Shown piece by piece: positions 51,949 to 57,277 of a stretch of DNA of 57,277 bases. The notes beneath the pieces are model-generated. The model made no database searches and was not told the origin of the DNA. It worked only from the letters and a program-made list of their open reading frames with translations. Where the stretch lies: positions 1-57,277 of the forward strand of contig CAIRTR010000045.1 of assembly GCA_903881565.1 (NCBI GenBank), written 5' to 3'. This DNA comes from Oligoflexia bacterium (GTDB taxonomy: Bacteria > Bdellovibrionota > UBA1018). The number at the start of each line of letters is the position of its first letter. The first letter of the stretch is position 1. Made by a program: the position numbers and the translations under genes.

Positions 51949-53424
51949 CTATACAACCCGAAAATAATCCTTCAAAACACAGCGCCGGACGCGCGAAAAA
52001 GTGCGACAGCTCGTCAGTCCCTCACCCGTGGGTGATGCGATTGTAAAGGACGAAAATCCTTCGCCGCCTAAACCCAGACCCGCGTAGCTTGGAGCGTTTT
52101 TTACAAAGATCGACGTGTTCACGGCGCGAGCCATGTTGTGCAGATTCTCGATGTTCTTGCTGTACATCAGGGAGGTGTGACCAAAACCATGCTCCACCCG
52201 TACCGCCATCTCAATGGCTTCATCCACATTGCGCACGCGCACCAGCGGAATCAACGGCATCAAGAGTTCAACCTGCACAAACGGATGATTCTCTTCGACT
52301 TCGCAAAACACGATGCGAGTGTCGGATCCCGCTTGAATGCCAATGGAGGCCAGGATCACGCTGGCGTCTTTGCCCACGAATTTCTTATTAGGATATTTTC
52401 CGCCGCTTTCGTGATCCAGCACATGCTGTTCGAGCTGTTTCACTTGTTGAGCATTAACCAGGTACCCTCCGTATTGCTGCAACTTGCGTTTGAGTTCATC
52501 GGCGATGGAGGCCACGGCAATGATTTCTTTTTCGGCGATACAGACGATGTTGTTATCGAGTGAGGCGCCTTTGATGATCCCATCGGCAGCTTGATCAAGG
52601 TCTGCAGTTTCATCCACGACCACGGGAGGGTTTCCAGGGCCTGCAGCGATCACTTTTTTGCCCGAAGCCATCGCGGCTTTCACGACAGCAGGACCGCCGG
52701 TGACGACGAGCAGGCGGATTCCGGGGTGTTTCATCAGAGCGCCCGCAGTTTCAATCGTCGGTTCTGCGACCATCACGAGGCAGCCGTGAGGGCCGCCGTT
52801 TCGGACGATCACGTCATTCATGATTTCCATTGTACGAATCGAGACCCGCTTCGCTGAAGGGTGCGGATTGAAGACGACGGCGTTTCCGGCCGAGATCATC
52901 CCGATGCCGTTATTAATGATCGTTTCGCTGGGGTTGGTCGTCGGCGTGATGGATCCGATAATCCCGTAAGGCGCATACTCCAGCATCGTGAGTCCGTCGT
53001 CACCGGTGAACGCAGTGGACTCGAGGTACTCAGGGCCTGGAGTTTTATCAATGACGAGACGATTCTTGTGCTTCTTGTCTTCAACGCGGCCCAAGCCCGT
53101 TTCCTGAACCGCGAGTGTTGAGAGTTCATCAATGTGCTGGCGAAGGGATTCGCGCATTTCGGTGATGATTTTTTTGCGAAGGGTCAGCGTAAGTGCTGCC
53201 CATTTTGGCTGAGCTGCGCGTGCCGCTGCAACCGCCTCATCCATATTCGCGTAAGTGACCGACGAATGGGAACTCACCGAAACAGCGACGGACCCCGCTG
53301 TTTTTTCAAATGAACGTTTAGGAGCTCCTGCCGAAAAAGAACCGGCCTGGGTTCCCATCAATCGCGAGGCTACAGCCCCGGCTAATTGATTAATCTGATC
53401 TTCGCTAAGTTGGTTTAAGTTCAT
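51949..53424 (-). CDS. BMC-associated aldehyde dehydrogenase, CoA-acylating type (EutE/PduP-like)
   Basis: A 491-residue dehydrogenase, the only enzyme in the operon. It should oxidise an aldehyde inside the compartment to its acyl-CoA with NAD+. Active-site Cys295 lies in DNNIVCIAEKEI. Other motifs are GIIGSITPTTNPSETIINNG and NAVVFNPHPSAKRVS, which match the acylating EutE/PduP clade rather than hydrolytic enzymes. Residues 1-24 (MNLNQLSEDQINQLAGAVAS, then RLMG) form an amphipathic helix separated by a glycine- and serine-rich linker, the usual shape of an encapsulation peptide. The aldehyde source is not encoded nearby. Confidence 0.9.
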   Translation of the reverse strand: MNLNQLSEDQINQLAGAVASRLMGTQAGSFSAGAPKRSFEKTAGSVAVSVSSHSSVTYANMDEAVAAARAAQPKWAALTLTLRKKIITEMRESLRQHIDELSTLAVQETGLGRVEDKKHKNRLVIDKTPGPEYLESTAFTGDDGLTMLEYAPYGIIGSITPTTNPSETIINNGIGMISAGNAVVFNPHPSAKRVSIRTMEIMNDVIVRNGGPHGCLVMVAEPTIETAGALMKHPGIRLLVVTGGPAVVKAAMASGKKVIAAGPGNPPVVVDETADLDQAADGIIKGASLDNNIVCIAEKEIIAVASIADELKRKLQQYGGYLVNAQQVKQLEQHVLDHESGGKYPNKKFVGKDASVILASIGIQAGSDTRIVFCEVEENHPFVQVELLMPLIPLVRVRNVDEAIEMAVRVEHGFGHTSLMYSKNIENLHNMARAVNTSIFVKNAPSYAGLGLGGEGFSSFTIASPTGEGLTSCRTFSRVRRCVLKDYFRVV

Positions 53425-53467
53425 ATTTTGGTACTACTTTCAGGCGAGGCTATTCAACTCCGTTCGG

Positions 53468-53755
53468 TTATTTCCGAAAAGTTGTTTTGCCCCCGGTCTC
53501 AATCTCATCAACAATCGCCATAATGACGGTATCGACGGGACGGTTTTGAGTTACGTCTGTTTGCCGAGCGCTGGAACCCGAGGCGTAGAGCACGACTTCG
53601 CCGACCCCCGCACCCACCGAATCCACTGCGACGACCGTTGAACCTTTGGGCGTTCCCGTGAGATCCGTTTGCTGCACCAAAAGGAGCGTGAGCCCCTCAA
53701 GTTTCGGGTCTTTTCGAGACGCCACGACTGTTCCGATGACTTTCCCTACGTTCAC
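53468..53755 (-). CDS. BMC vertex protein (EutN/CcmL family), copy 3, GTG start
   Basis: A 95-residue vertex protein. GTG 53755 is chosen because GGAGGG lies just before it; a further upstream start at 53782 lacks a site. Core motifs are [40 protein letters not shown] and [20 protein letters not shown], then IVDEI. The SSARQT and RPVD segments match, from memory, the H. ochraceum P protein Hoch_5814. It sits between the hexamer and dehydrogenase genes, the same relative place as in that organism. Confidence 0.9.
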   Translation of the reverse strand: MNVGKVIGTVVASRKDPKLEGLTLLLVQQTDLTGTPKGSTVVAVDSVGAGVGEVVLYASGSSARQTDVTQNRPVDTVIMAIVDEIETGGKTTFRK

Positions 53756-53773
53756 AGGGGTTACCCTCCGATA

Positions 53774-53827
53774 CTCACACACACTTTTAGGTGTGAGATG
53801 AATTCATGCTAAAAACGAGTCGTTTTT
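53774..53827 (-). promoter_or_regulatory. Two hairpins between the BMC hexamer and vertex genes
   Basis: AAAAACGA-G-TCGTTTTT (53811-53827) overlaps the hexamer gene stop. CTCACAC (53774-53780) pairs with GTGTGAG (53791-53797) just before the ribosome site of the vertex gene. Placed after the most needed shell gene, they could slow transcription or stabilise the upstream message. Confidence 0.45.
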
Positions 53828-54128
53828 AAGCTTTTGACTTGCCTTCGGGCTTAATGCGACCCAAAGGAAGAACGGAATCCACGTTTGCATGTGGGCGAGG
53901 AATCACGTGTACGGAAACCATTTCGCCGACTTTTTCAGCCGCGCGAGCGCCAGCTTCAACAGCAGCCTTCACCGCGGCCACGTCGCCACGAACGATCGCG
54001 GTCACATAACCGCCGCCGATGCGCTCATAGCCTACGAGTTCAACGCGTGCTGCTTTAAGCATCGCATCTGAAGCTTCGACCAAACCTACAAAACCTTTTG
54101 TTTCAATCATTCCTAATGCATCTGACAT
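53826..54128 (-). CDS. BMC-H hexameric shell protein
   Basis: A 100-residue single BMC domain ([57 protein letters not shown]), the main facet-forming hexamer. The pore loop is RIGGG and the edge lysine usual at hexamer contacts is in AARVEL/AMLKA. From memory it is close to Hoch_5815 of H. ochraceum. A 60-bp gap separates it from the upstream tandem-domain gene. It is the single hexamer gene of the operon, so it would have to be made in excess. Confidence 0.93.
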   Translation of the reverse strand: MSDALGMIETKGFVGLVEASDAMLKAARVELVGYERIGGGYVTAIVRGDVAAVKAAVEAGARAAEKVGEMVSVHVIPRPHANVDSVLPLGRIKPEGKSKA

Positions 54129-54188
54129 ATTGTGTTCTCCCTTTTTTGAAGTTTAATTTAGAAACTATTTTACTTACTATTTCGTTCG

Positions 54189-54809
54189 CTATTTTTCTAC
54201 GCCCGTTAATCCATTAATTGCACTCATCGCTGCCTTTGCCGCTTCGTCAATGTCGGCTTCTTTTCCTGCGAGGGTGAGACGCCCGAACGCTCCAAAAGCG
54301 CGAACATCAACCAACGTTACATTAGCCGCTTTTTCGGCTTCATTTGCCGCATAAACGATGTAGCCTGCAGGATCAGTTTCCAAAATGAACATGCTCATTC
54401 CGGGAAGGATCATGGATCCTCGGCGCCCCTGGCGATTGACATTGACGGCGTGATCGGGCTCGAGAGCGCGAATCGTTTCGGTCCAAGCCACTTTGCACTT
54501 TTGGCGCTGATCGACGGTTTGCTCAATCATTTTCAAAATGGCTTCGCCAGCCTGACGAACTTCACCTTGGTCTTCATGGTGAACTTCAAGCGTTCCGAAG
54601 GATCGCTCAACGACCTGCTGACCCAAGCGCACTTTGGTAGACTTGAGCGCGGTGTCGGTCAAGCGATGAATCGCCATCCCGGGTGCCGTCTCAATCCAAA
54701 GCGAAGCATCGCCCGGAATCGGCAAAAACCCCTGTGAGGTCGTGCCCAGGTATTCGGCCAATTGCGGCTGCAATGAATCGATAAAAATGTAGGTTCGAAG
54801 CTTAATCAT
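54189..54809 (-). CDS. BMC-T tandem-domain shell protein (H. ochraceum Hoch_5816-like)
   Basis: A 206-residue tandem-BMC protein, first gene of the operon. ATG 54809 follows GGGGGAG; a TTG at 54869 lies within the presumed promoter. Domain 1: [40 protein letters not shown]. Domain 2: [40 protein letters not shown]. The [13 protein letters not shown] beginning and [10 protein letters not shown] match, from memory, Hoch_5816. Such trimers can carry open or closed pores. Confidence 0.9.
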   Translation of the reverse strand: MIKLRTYIFIDSLQPQLAEYLGTTSQGFLPIPGDASLWIETAPGMAIHRLTDTALKSTKVRLGQQVVERSFGTLEVHHEDQGEVRQAGEAILKMIEQTVDQRQKCKVAWTETIRALEPDHAVNVNRQGRRGSMILPGMSMFILETDPAGYIVYAANEAEKAANVTLVDVRAFGAFGRLTLAGKEADIDEAAKAAMSAINGLTGVEK

Positions 54810-54840
54810 AATGAACTCCCCCAATAAATAGAACCAGTTA

Positions 54841-54869
54841 TGGTTATCCGCGAGGGAGCGCAGAGTCAA
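54841..54869 (-). promoter_or_regulatory. Putative promoter of the BMC operon
   Basis: On the minus strand TTGACT (54869-54864), a 17-bp spacer and TAACCA (54846-54841) would start transcription near 54834, 25 nt before ATG 54809. The -10 is weak, so an activator may be needed. The 100 bp between here and the tRNA gene holds no other visible feature. Confidence 0.4.
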
Positions 54870-54968
54870 GAAAAAGGTATTCTGAGGGCTTTGAAAATCT
54901 TTGTGAAAACGCGGGTAGACAAAGTTTCGGGTTTAGTCTAAATCTTAAAGAACTGGGCATCGTTATAT

Positions 54969-55043
54969 TCAGGAGTAGCTCAGTGGTAGAGCAGCCGGCT
55001 GTTAACCGGCTGGTCGGGGGTTCAAATCCCTCCTCCTGAGCCA
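54969..55043 (+). tRNA. tRNA-Asn(GTT)
   Basis: Complete cloverleaf: acceptor TCAGGAG pairs with CTCCTGA; D-loop GCTCAGTGGTAGAGC; anticodon stem GCCGG/CCGGC with loop CTGTTAA, anticodon GTT at 55001-55003; T-arm GGGGGTTCAAATCCCTC. Discriminator G and an encoded CCA end it at 55043. It reads AAC/AAU (Asn). Confidence 0.95.
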
Positions 55044-55118
55044 TTTCAGAAAGCCTCTCGTAAAGAAATTTATGGGAGGCTTTTTAATATCAACTACTTA
55101 GGATTCAAGCAGTTACGA

Positions 55119-55130
55119 TTCAGGAGTAGC
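55119..55130. repeat. 12-bp copy of the tRNA-Asn 5' end
   Basis: TTCAGGAGTAGC repeats bases 54968-54979 of the tRNA start, 151 bp downstream. It could be a scar of integration next to the tRNA. Integration repeats usually copy the 3' end, so the meaning is open. Between 55131 and 55284 I see only AT-rich sequence with several CCTACGA repeats and no gene. Confidence 0.35.
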
Positions 55131-55284
55131 CTCGGTATTTCCCGATCAGTCGCGAGATTTCGGGATTTTCCTATTTTCTTCCTACGATTTTCCTACGAAA
55201 CGGCTCGTTTAAAACGACACGAAAGGCGCGTATCTGCGCGCTTTGTTCGTGTTCGTAACCCTTTCAATTCAGAAAGGAGGACGG

Positions 55285-55311
55285 ATGCCGCCTGAACACA
55301 AACCTCCATGA
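55285..55311 (+). CDS. Possible 8-residue leader peptide
   Basis: ATG 55285 has an AAAGGAGG ribosome site and encodes MPPEHKPP before TGA. The hairpin at 55317-55357 starts 5 nt later, and parA lies beyond. Proline-rich leader peptides before a terminator-like hairpin suggest attenuation, but nothing tests this. Confidence 0.25.
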   Translation: MPPEHKPP

Positions 55312-55316
55312 AATGA

Positions 55317-55357
55317 AAAAGCCCAGGACCATATCTTTTAATGTGTCCCAGGCTTTT
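55317..55357 (+). terminator. Terminator-like hairpin in the parA leader
   Basis: AAAAGCC-CA-GGAC (55317-55329) pairs with GTCC-CA-GGCTTTT (55345-55357), with a two-base mismatch inside the stem. The 3' arm ends in TTTT. It is symmetrical and could act on either strand. Confidence 0.5.
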
Positions 55358-55371
55358 CAAACTTTACTGTT

Positions 55372-55481
55372 GTCAGCTTTCTATCTTGGCAGATGGCGGA
55401 AGCTGACTTTTACACCTTAATCGGGGCTGCTTATGAAGCGGCTCCTGGCAGGTACTTCTCTATTCTTAATGAGAGGTGCCT
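55372..55481 (+). promoter_or_regulatory. Two further stem-loops in the parA leader
   Basis: GTCAGCTT (55372-55379) pairs with AAGCTGAC (55400-55407). AGGTACTTCTC (55450-55460) pairs along all 11 bases, with G-U pairs, to GAGAGGTGCCT (55471-55481) around a 10-nt loop. The use of wobble pairs suggests an RNA rather than a DNA-binding site. The second stem ends 26 bp before parA. Confidence 0.45.
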
Positions 55482-55507
55482 TCCCTGTCAACTCGAATGG
55501 AGAATAA

Positions 55508-56350
55508 ATGAAATCTCAAAATGCGATCATTATAGCCGTCTCAAATCAAAAAGGCGGAGTGGGAAAAACAACAACAACCGTCAACCTTGCGCAAGCCCTC
55601 TCCTTATTAGGTGAAAATGTCCTCGTTGTGGATCTCGACCCGCAGGGTAATGCTACGCAAGGTCTCGGAGTCAAACTTGACAAGGTGACTGCTTCGATTG
55701 CGGATCTGATCAGGGACAAGGCGTTTCCTGAGCAAAGCGCAATTTACAAAGGGCCAGGACTCGACTTGATACCTGCAACGCCGTTGCTTGCACGCGTGGA
55801 GCGAGAGCTTGTTGGAATCACAAACGGCGAAATGCGACTCGCCCTGCGACTGCGAGCATTGTCCCCGCGCTATTCGGTCATTCTAATTGACACTCCCCCT
55901 TCATTTGGTCCCCTCATGAACTCGTCTTTGAATGCGGCAAACAAGTTGATTGTGCCTGTAGACTCGGGCTTTTACGCAATGATGGGCATCAGAGAGATGC
56001 TAGCCGAGATCGAAGAGATTCGCGCTGCCTCAAATCCCGGTTTAGCAACCCTGGGTTTCTTGCTTACGATGGTAGATCAAACCCGCATTGCTGATGAGGT
56101 TTGCCAGGGTCTCATATCAAGCTTCGGAGAGGAGGTATTTGAGACCAAGATTCATCGCAATGTGAAACTTAAGGAAGCGCCTGCTTTCGGAAGAACGATC
56201 TTTCACCACGCTCCCCACTCCCAAGGCGCAACCGACTACATGGGCTTAGCTCAGGAGGTCTTAAGGCGATTAAAGTCAGAGCAGCGGGATTCGACAAGTC
56301 CCAAGCGCGATATACGCTTAAGCCTTGTCGAAGGGGGTGCCCATGAGTGA
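55508..56350 (+). CDS. parA: ParA/Soj-family partition ATPase
   Basis: A 280-residue deviant Walker ATPase. Walker A is KGGVGKTT (residues 15-22), Walker A' region DLDPQGNATQGLG, Walker B VILIDTPPSFG. No N-terminal helix-turn-helix, so it is the Soj-like or type Ib size. It moves plasmids or chromosome origins in concert with a ParB and a parS site, neither of which is seen here. Ribosome site GGAG precedes the ATG. It overlaps the next gene by 8 bp. The pair next to a tRNA gene suggests the maintenance module of an integrated plasmid-like element rather than the chromosomal parAB. Confidence 0.88.
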   Translation: MKSQNAIIIAVSNQKGGVGKTTTTVNLAQALSLLGENVLVVDLDPQGNATQGLGVKLDKVTASIADLIRDKAFPEQSAIYKGPGLDLIPATPLLARVERELVGITNGEMRLALRLRALSPRYSVILIDTPPSFGPLMNSSLNAANKLIVPVDSGFYAMMGIREMLAEIEEIRAASNPGLATLGFLLTMVDQTRIADEVCQGLISSFGEEVFETKIHRNVKLKEAPAFGRTIFHHAPHSQGATDYMGLAQEVLRRLKSEQRDSTSPKRDIRLSLVEGGAHE

Positions 56351-57179
56351 GCGCAAAGAGCTAAAGCGAGTGATTGCGGACTTCCCATTTACGAAACCCC
56401 TCCCTATCAAGCGCAGTTCGGTCGAGTTGAAACCGCCGGTTGAGGATGCACCCGACCCCCAAACGGCCTTGATCAAGTCGATTATAGAGGAAAGTCTGTC
56501 CACAACGGACACTGTCCAAAATGCACAGTGTTCAAAACGGACAGTGTCCACGGTGGACAGTGTTCAGGATGGACCCTCATCTGAGTCCACTACAGTATCC
56601 AAAATGGACACTGTGCCAAGTGAGGTTGAGTCGCGCCCCGTGGCAAAGCTTCAAGGGAATTTCACCCAGGTTCCAAACTCGCTTTTACGAACAGCGGGCA
56701 TGTTCGAGGACCCGTTTGACTTCATGATCTACATGCTCTTGTATTCGTACTCCTACGGGTTTGGCAGGGACACGGCCAACATGAGTCAATCCCAGATCGA
56801 AGAGTTTGCGGGGGTTTCAAAGAACAGGGTTAAGCGATCCCTAGATCGCTTGATCAAACAAGGGTGGATCAAACTTGCGTCGGAATACGAGCGTTCGCGG
56901 ATCTCCCGAAAGTGGCGCGTACTCGTCCCCGAGGGGCGCAATCCGGGTCCAAAGAAGTCAAAAATCACAGTATCCACGGTGAACAGTGTTCAAAATGGAC
57001 AGTGTCCGCAACAGACCCCCACAGTATCCGCCATGGACCCTGTTACAGTGTCCAAAATGGACACCTTCAGAAGAAAGGGTCCCAAATACAATTTTCAAAA
57101 AAACTCTCTCTCGGGGGTTTCAGGAAATTTCGCCGAATATTTCGATGGGCTCAAACGGCGCAAGCTTTTTTTTAGTTGA
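56343..57179 (+). CDS. Replication-initiator-like winged-helix protein containing iteron repeats
   Basis: A 278-residue protein starting at ATG 56343, behind GGGGGTG; a TTG at 56325 is less likely. The centre (about residues 100-200) is a replisome-organizer-like winged helix: GNFTQVPNSLLRTAGMFEDP, FDFMIYMLLYSYSYGFGRD, SQSQIEEFAGVSKNRVKRSL and DRLIKQGWIKLASEYE. Two low-complexity regions flank it (TVQNAQCSKRTVSTVDSVQD and TVSTVNSVQNGQCPQQTPTV). They are direct translations of the DNA repeats at 56508-56618 and 56965-57064, read in shifting frames. Translational coupling to parA and the fold suggest a plasmid-type replication initiator, possibly binding the repeats in its own gene. The exact family is not recognised. 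Confidence 0.65.
   Translation: MSERKELKRVIADFPFTKPLPIKRSSVELKPPVEDAPDPQTALIKSIIEESLSTTDTVQNAQCSKRTVSTVDSVQDGPSSESTTVSKMDTVPSEVESRPVAKLQGNFTQVPNSLLRTAGMFEDPFDFMIYMLLYSYSYGFGRDTANMSQSQIEEFAGVSKNRVKRSLDRLIKQGWIKLASEYERSRISRKWRVLVPEGRNPGPKKSKITVSTVNSVQNGQCPQQTPTVSAMDPVTVSKMDTFRRKGPKYNFQKNSLSGVSGNFAEYFDGLKRRKLFFS
56508..56618. repeat. Iteron-like repeat cluster 1 (about 16-bp period)
   Basis: Variants of GGACAGTGTCCA start at 56508, 56523, 56539 and 56555, i.e. 15, 16 and 16 bp apart. Further diverged copies follow (TACAGTATCCA at 56591, GGACACTGTGCC at 56606). Each unit is itself a near palindrome, with spacers such as AAAA and CGGT. Confidence 0.75.
56965..57064. repeat. Iteron-like repeat cluster 2 (about 16-bp period)
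   Basis: The same unit recurs: TCACAGTATCCA (56965), GAACAGTGTTCA (56981), GGACAGTGTCCG (56997), ACAGTATCCG (57021) and ACAGTGTCCA followed by AAATGGACACC (57045-57064). The first three are spaced exactly 16 bp. Cluster 1 lies about 350 bp upstream, with the winged-helix coding region between. Confidence 0.75.
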
Positions 57180-57195
57180 AATTGCGGCCTGACAC

Positions 57196-57277
57196 TCATG
57201 CCGCGATCTCCTGTTTTCTCCTCGCAGCGACAAACCTCTTCATCGCTTCTCGAAGTTCTTTCAAATGCTCATATCCC
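57196..57277 (-). CDS. C-terminal end of a gene entering from the right edge
   Basis: The minus strand reads GYEHLKELREAMKRFVAARR then KQEIAA and stops at 57196-57198, with an open frame to the edge. The 26 visible residues are helical and basic. Nothing more can be said. It is convergent with the iteron gene, 16 bp apart. Confidence 0.4.
   Translation of the reverse strand, partial: GYEHLKELREAMKRFVAARRKQEIAA

Noticed and set aside
55393-55614. 73-codon frame overlapping the parA start
   Set aside because: It covers the hairpin-rich leader and ends in an asparagine/lysine-rich reading of the Walker A region of parA in another frame.
1-57277. CRISPR array, rRNA operon, insertion-sequence transposase
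   Set aside because: None was seen. The only regular repeats are the iteron-like units at the right end, which are too short and too variable for CRISPR.

Overview
The window is bacterial and Gram-negative. It carries single-copy housekeeping genes (greA, recG, recA, alaS, prs, pth, ychF, tatC, pgpA) and several proteins with signal peptides or outer-membrane barrel features. Base composition is close to balanced, genes are dense and many overlap. A bacterial microcompartment (BMC) locus resembling that of Haliangium ochraceum, together with the general gene style, suggests a Bdellovibrionota/Myxococcota-like lineage. That placement is inference from remembered families, not from a database search.

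Layout. 1-1000: 5' part of an LPP20-like secreted protein leaving the left edge, a small single-helix ORF with an ideal ribosome site inside a 14-bp inverted repeat, and a decayed outer-membrane-protein tail. 1010-7746: GT87-like glycosyltransferase, LolD-like ATPase, double FtsX permease, LolA-like carrier and DUF1302-like barrel in one run, probably an envelope lipid or lipoprotein export system. 7859-12700: poorly known secreted and membrane proteins, an AAA/DUF4143 ATPase, gene remnants and hairpins. 12709-25600: gamma-glutamyltransferase, greA-recG, an XRE regulator, a hydrolase, an opposite-strand trio (multi-cluster Fe-S oxidoreductase, flavoprotein oxidase, RelA/SpoT-like protein), pgpA, recA and a DUF4442 protein.

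25837-36940: alaS and a peptide-binding lipoprotein, an HD-GYP protein, then a glyoxylate-bypass pair: aceK followed by one 1084-residue polypeptide joining malate synthase, isocitrate lyase and a C-terminal hemerythrin-like domain. 37052-39993: hipBA with three evenly spaced operators, and an AAA/DUF234 ATPase with its own palindrome. 40044-50715: tatC, cyclophilin, M3 peptidase, prs-pth-ychF, lytic transglycosylase, DUF1284 and HAMP proteins.

50745-54809: a minus-strand BMC operon with two tandem-domain shell proteins, one hexameric shell protein, three EutN/CcmL vertex proteins and an acylating-type aldehyde dehydrogenase with a probable encapsulation helix. No signature enzyme that would make the aldehyde is present. 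54969-57277: tRNA-Asn(GTT) followed by what looks like the edge of an integrated mobile element: a structured leader, parA, and a replication-initiator-like winged-helix gene whose coding sequence is loaded with about 16-bp iteron-like repeats.

Regulation. Four genes have the -10 element only 6-9 nt before the ATG (three of them 6-7 nt), suggesting leaderless or near-leaderless transcripts for the regulator and accessory genes.
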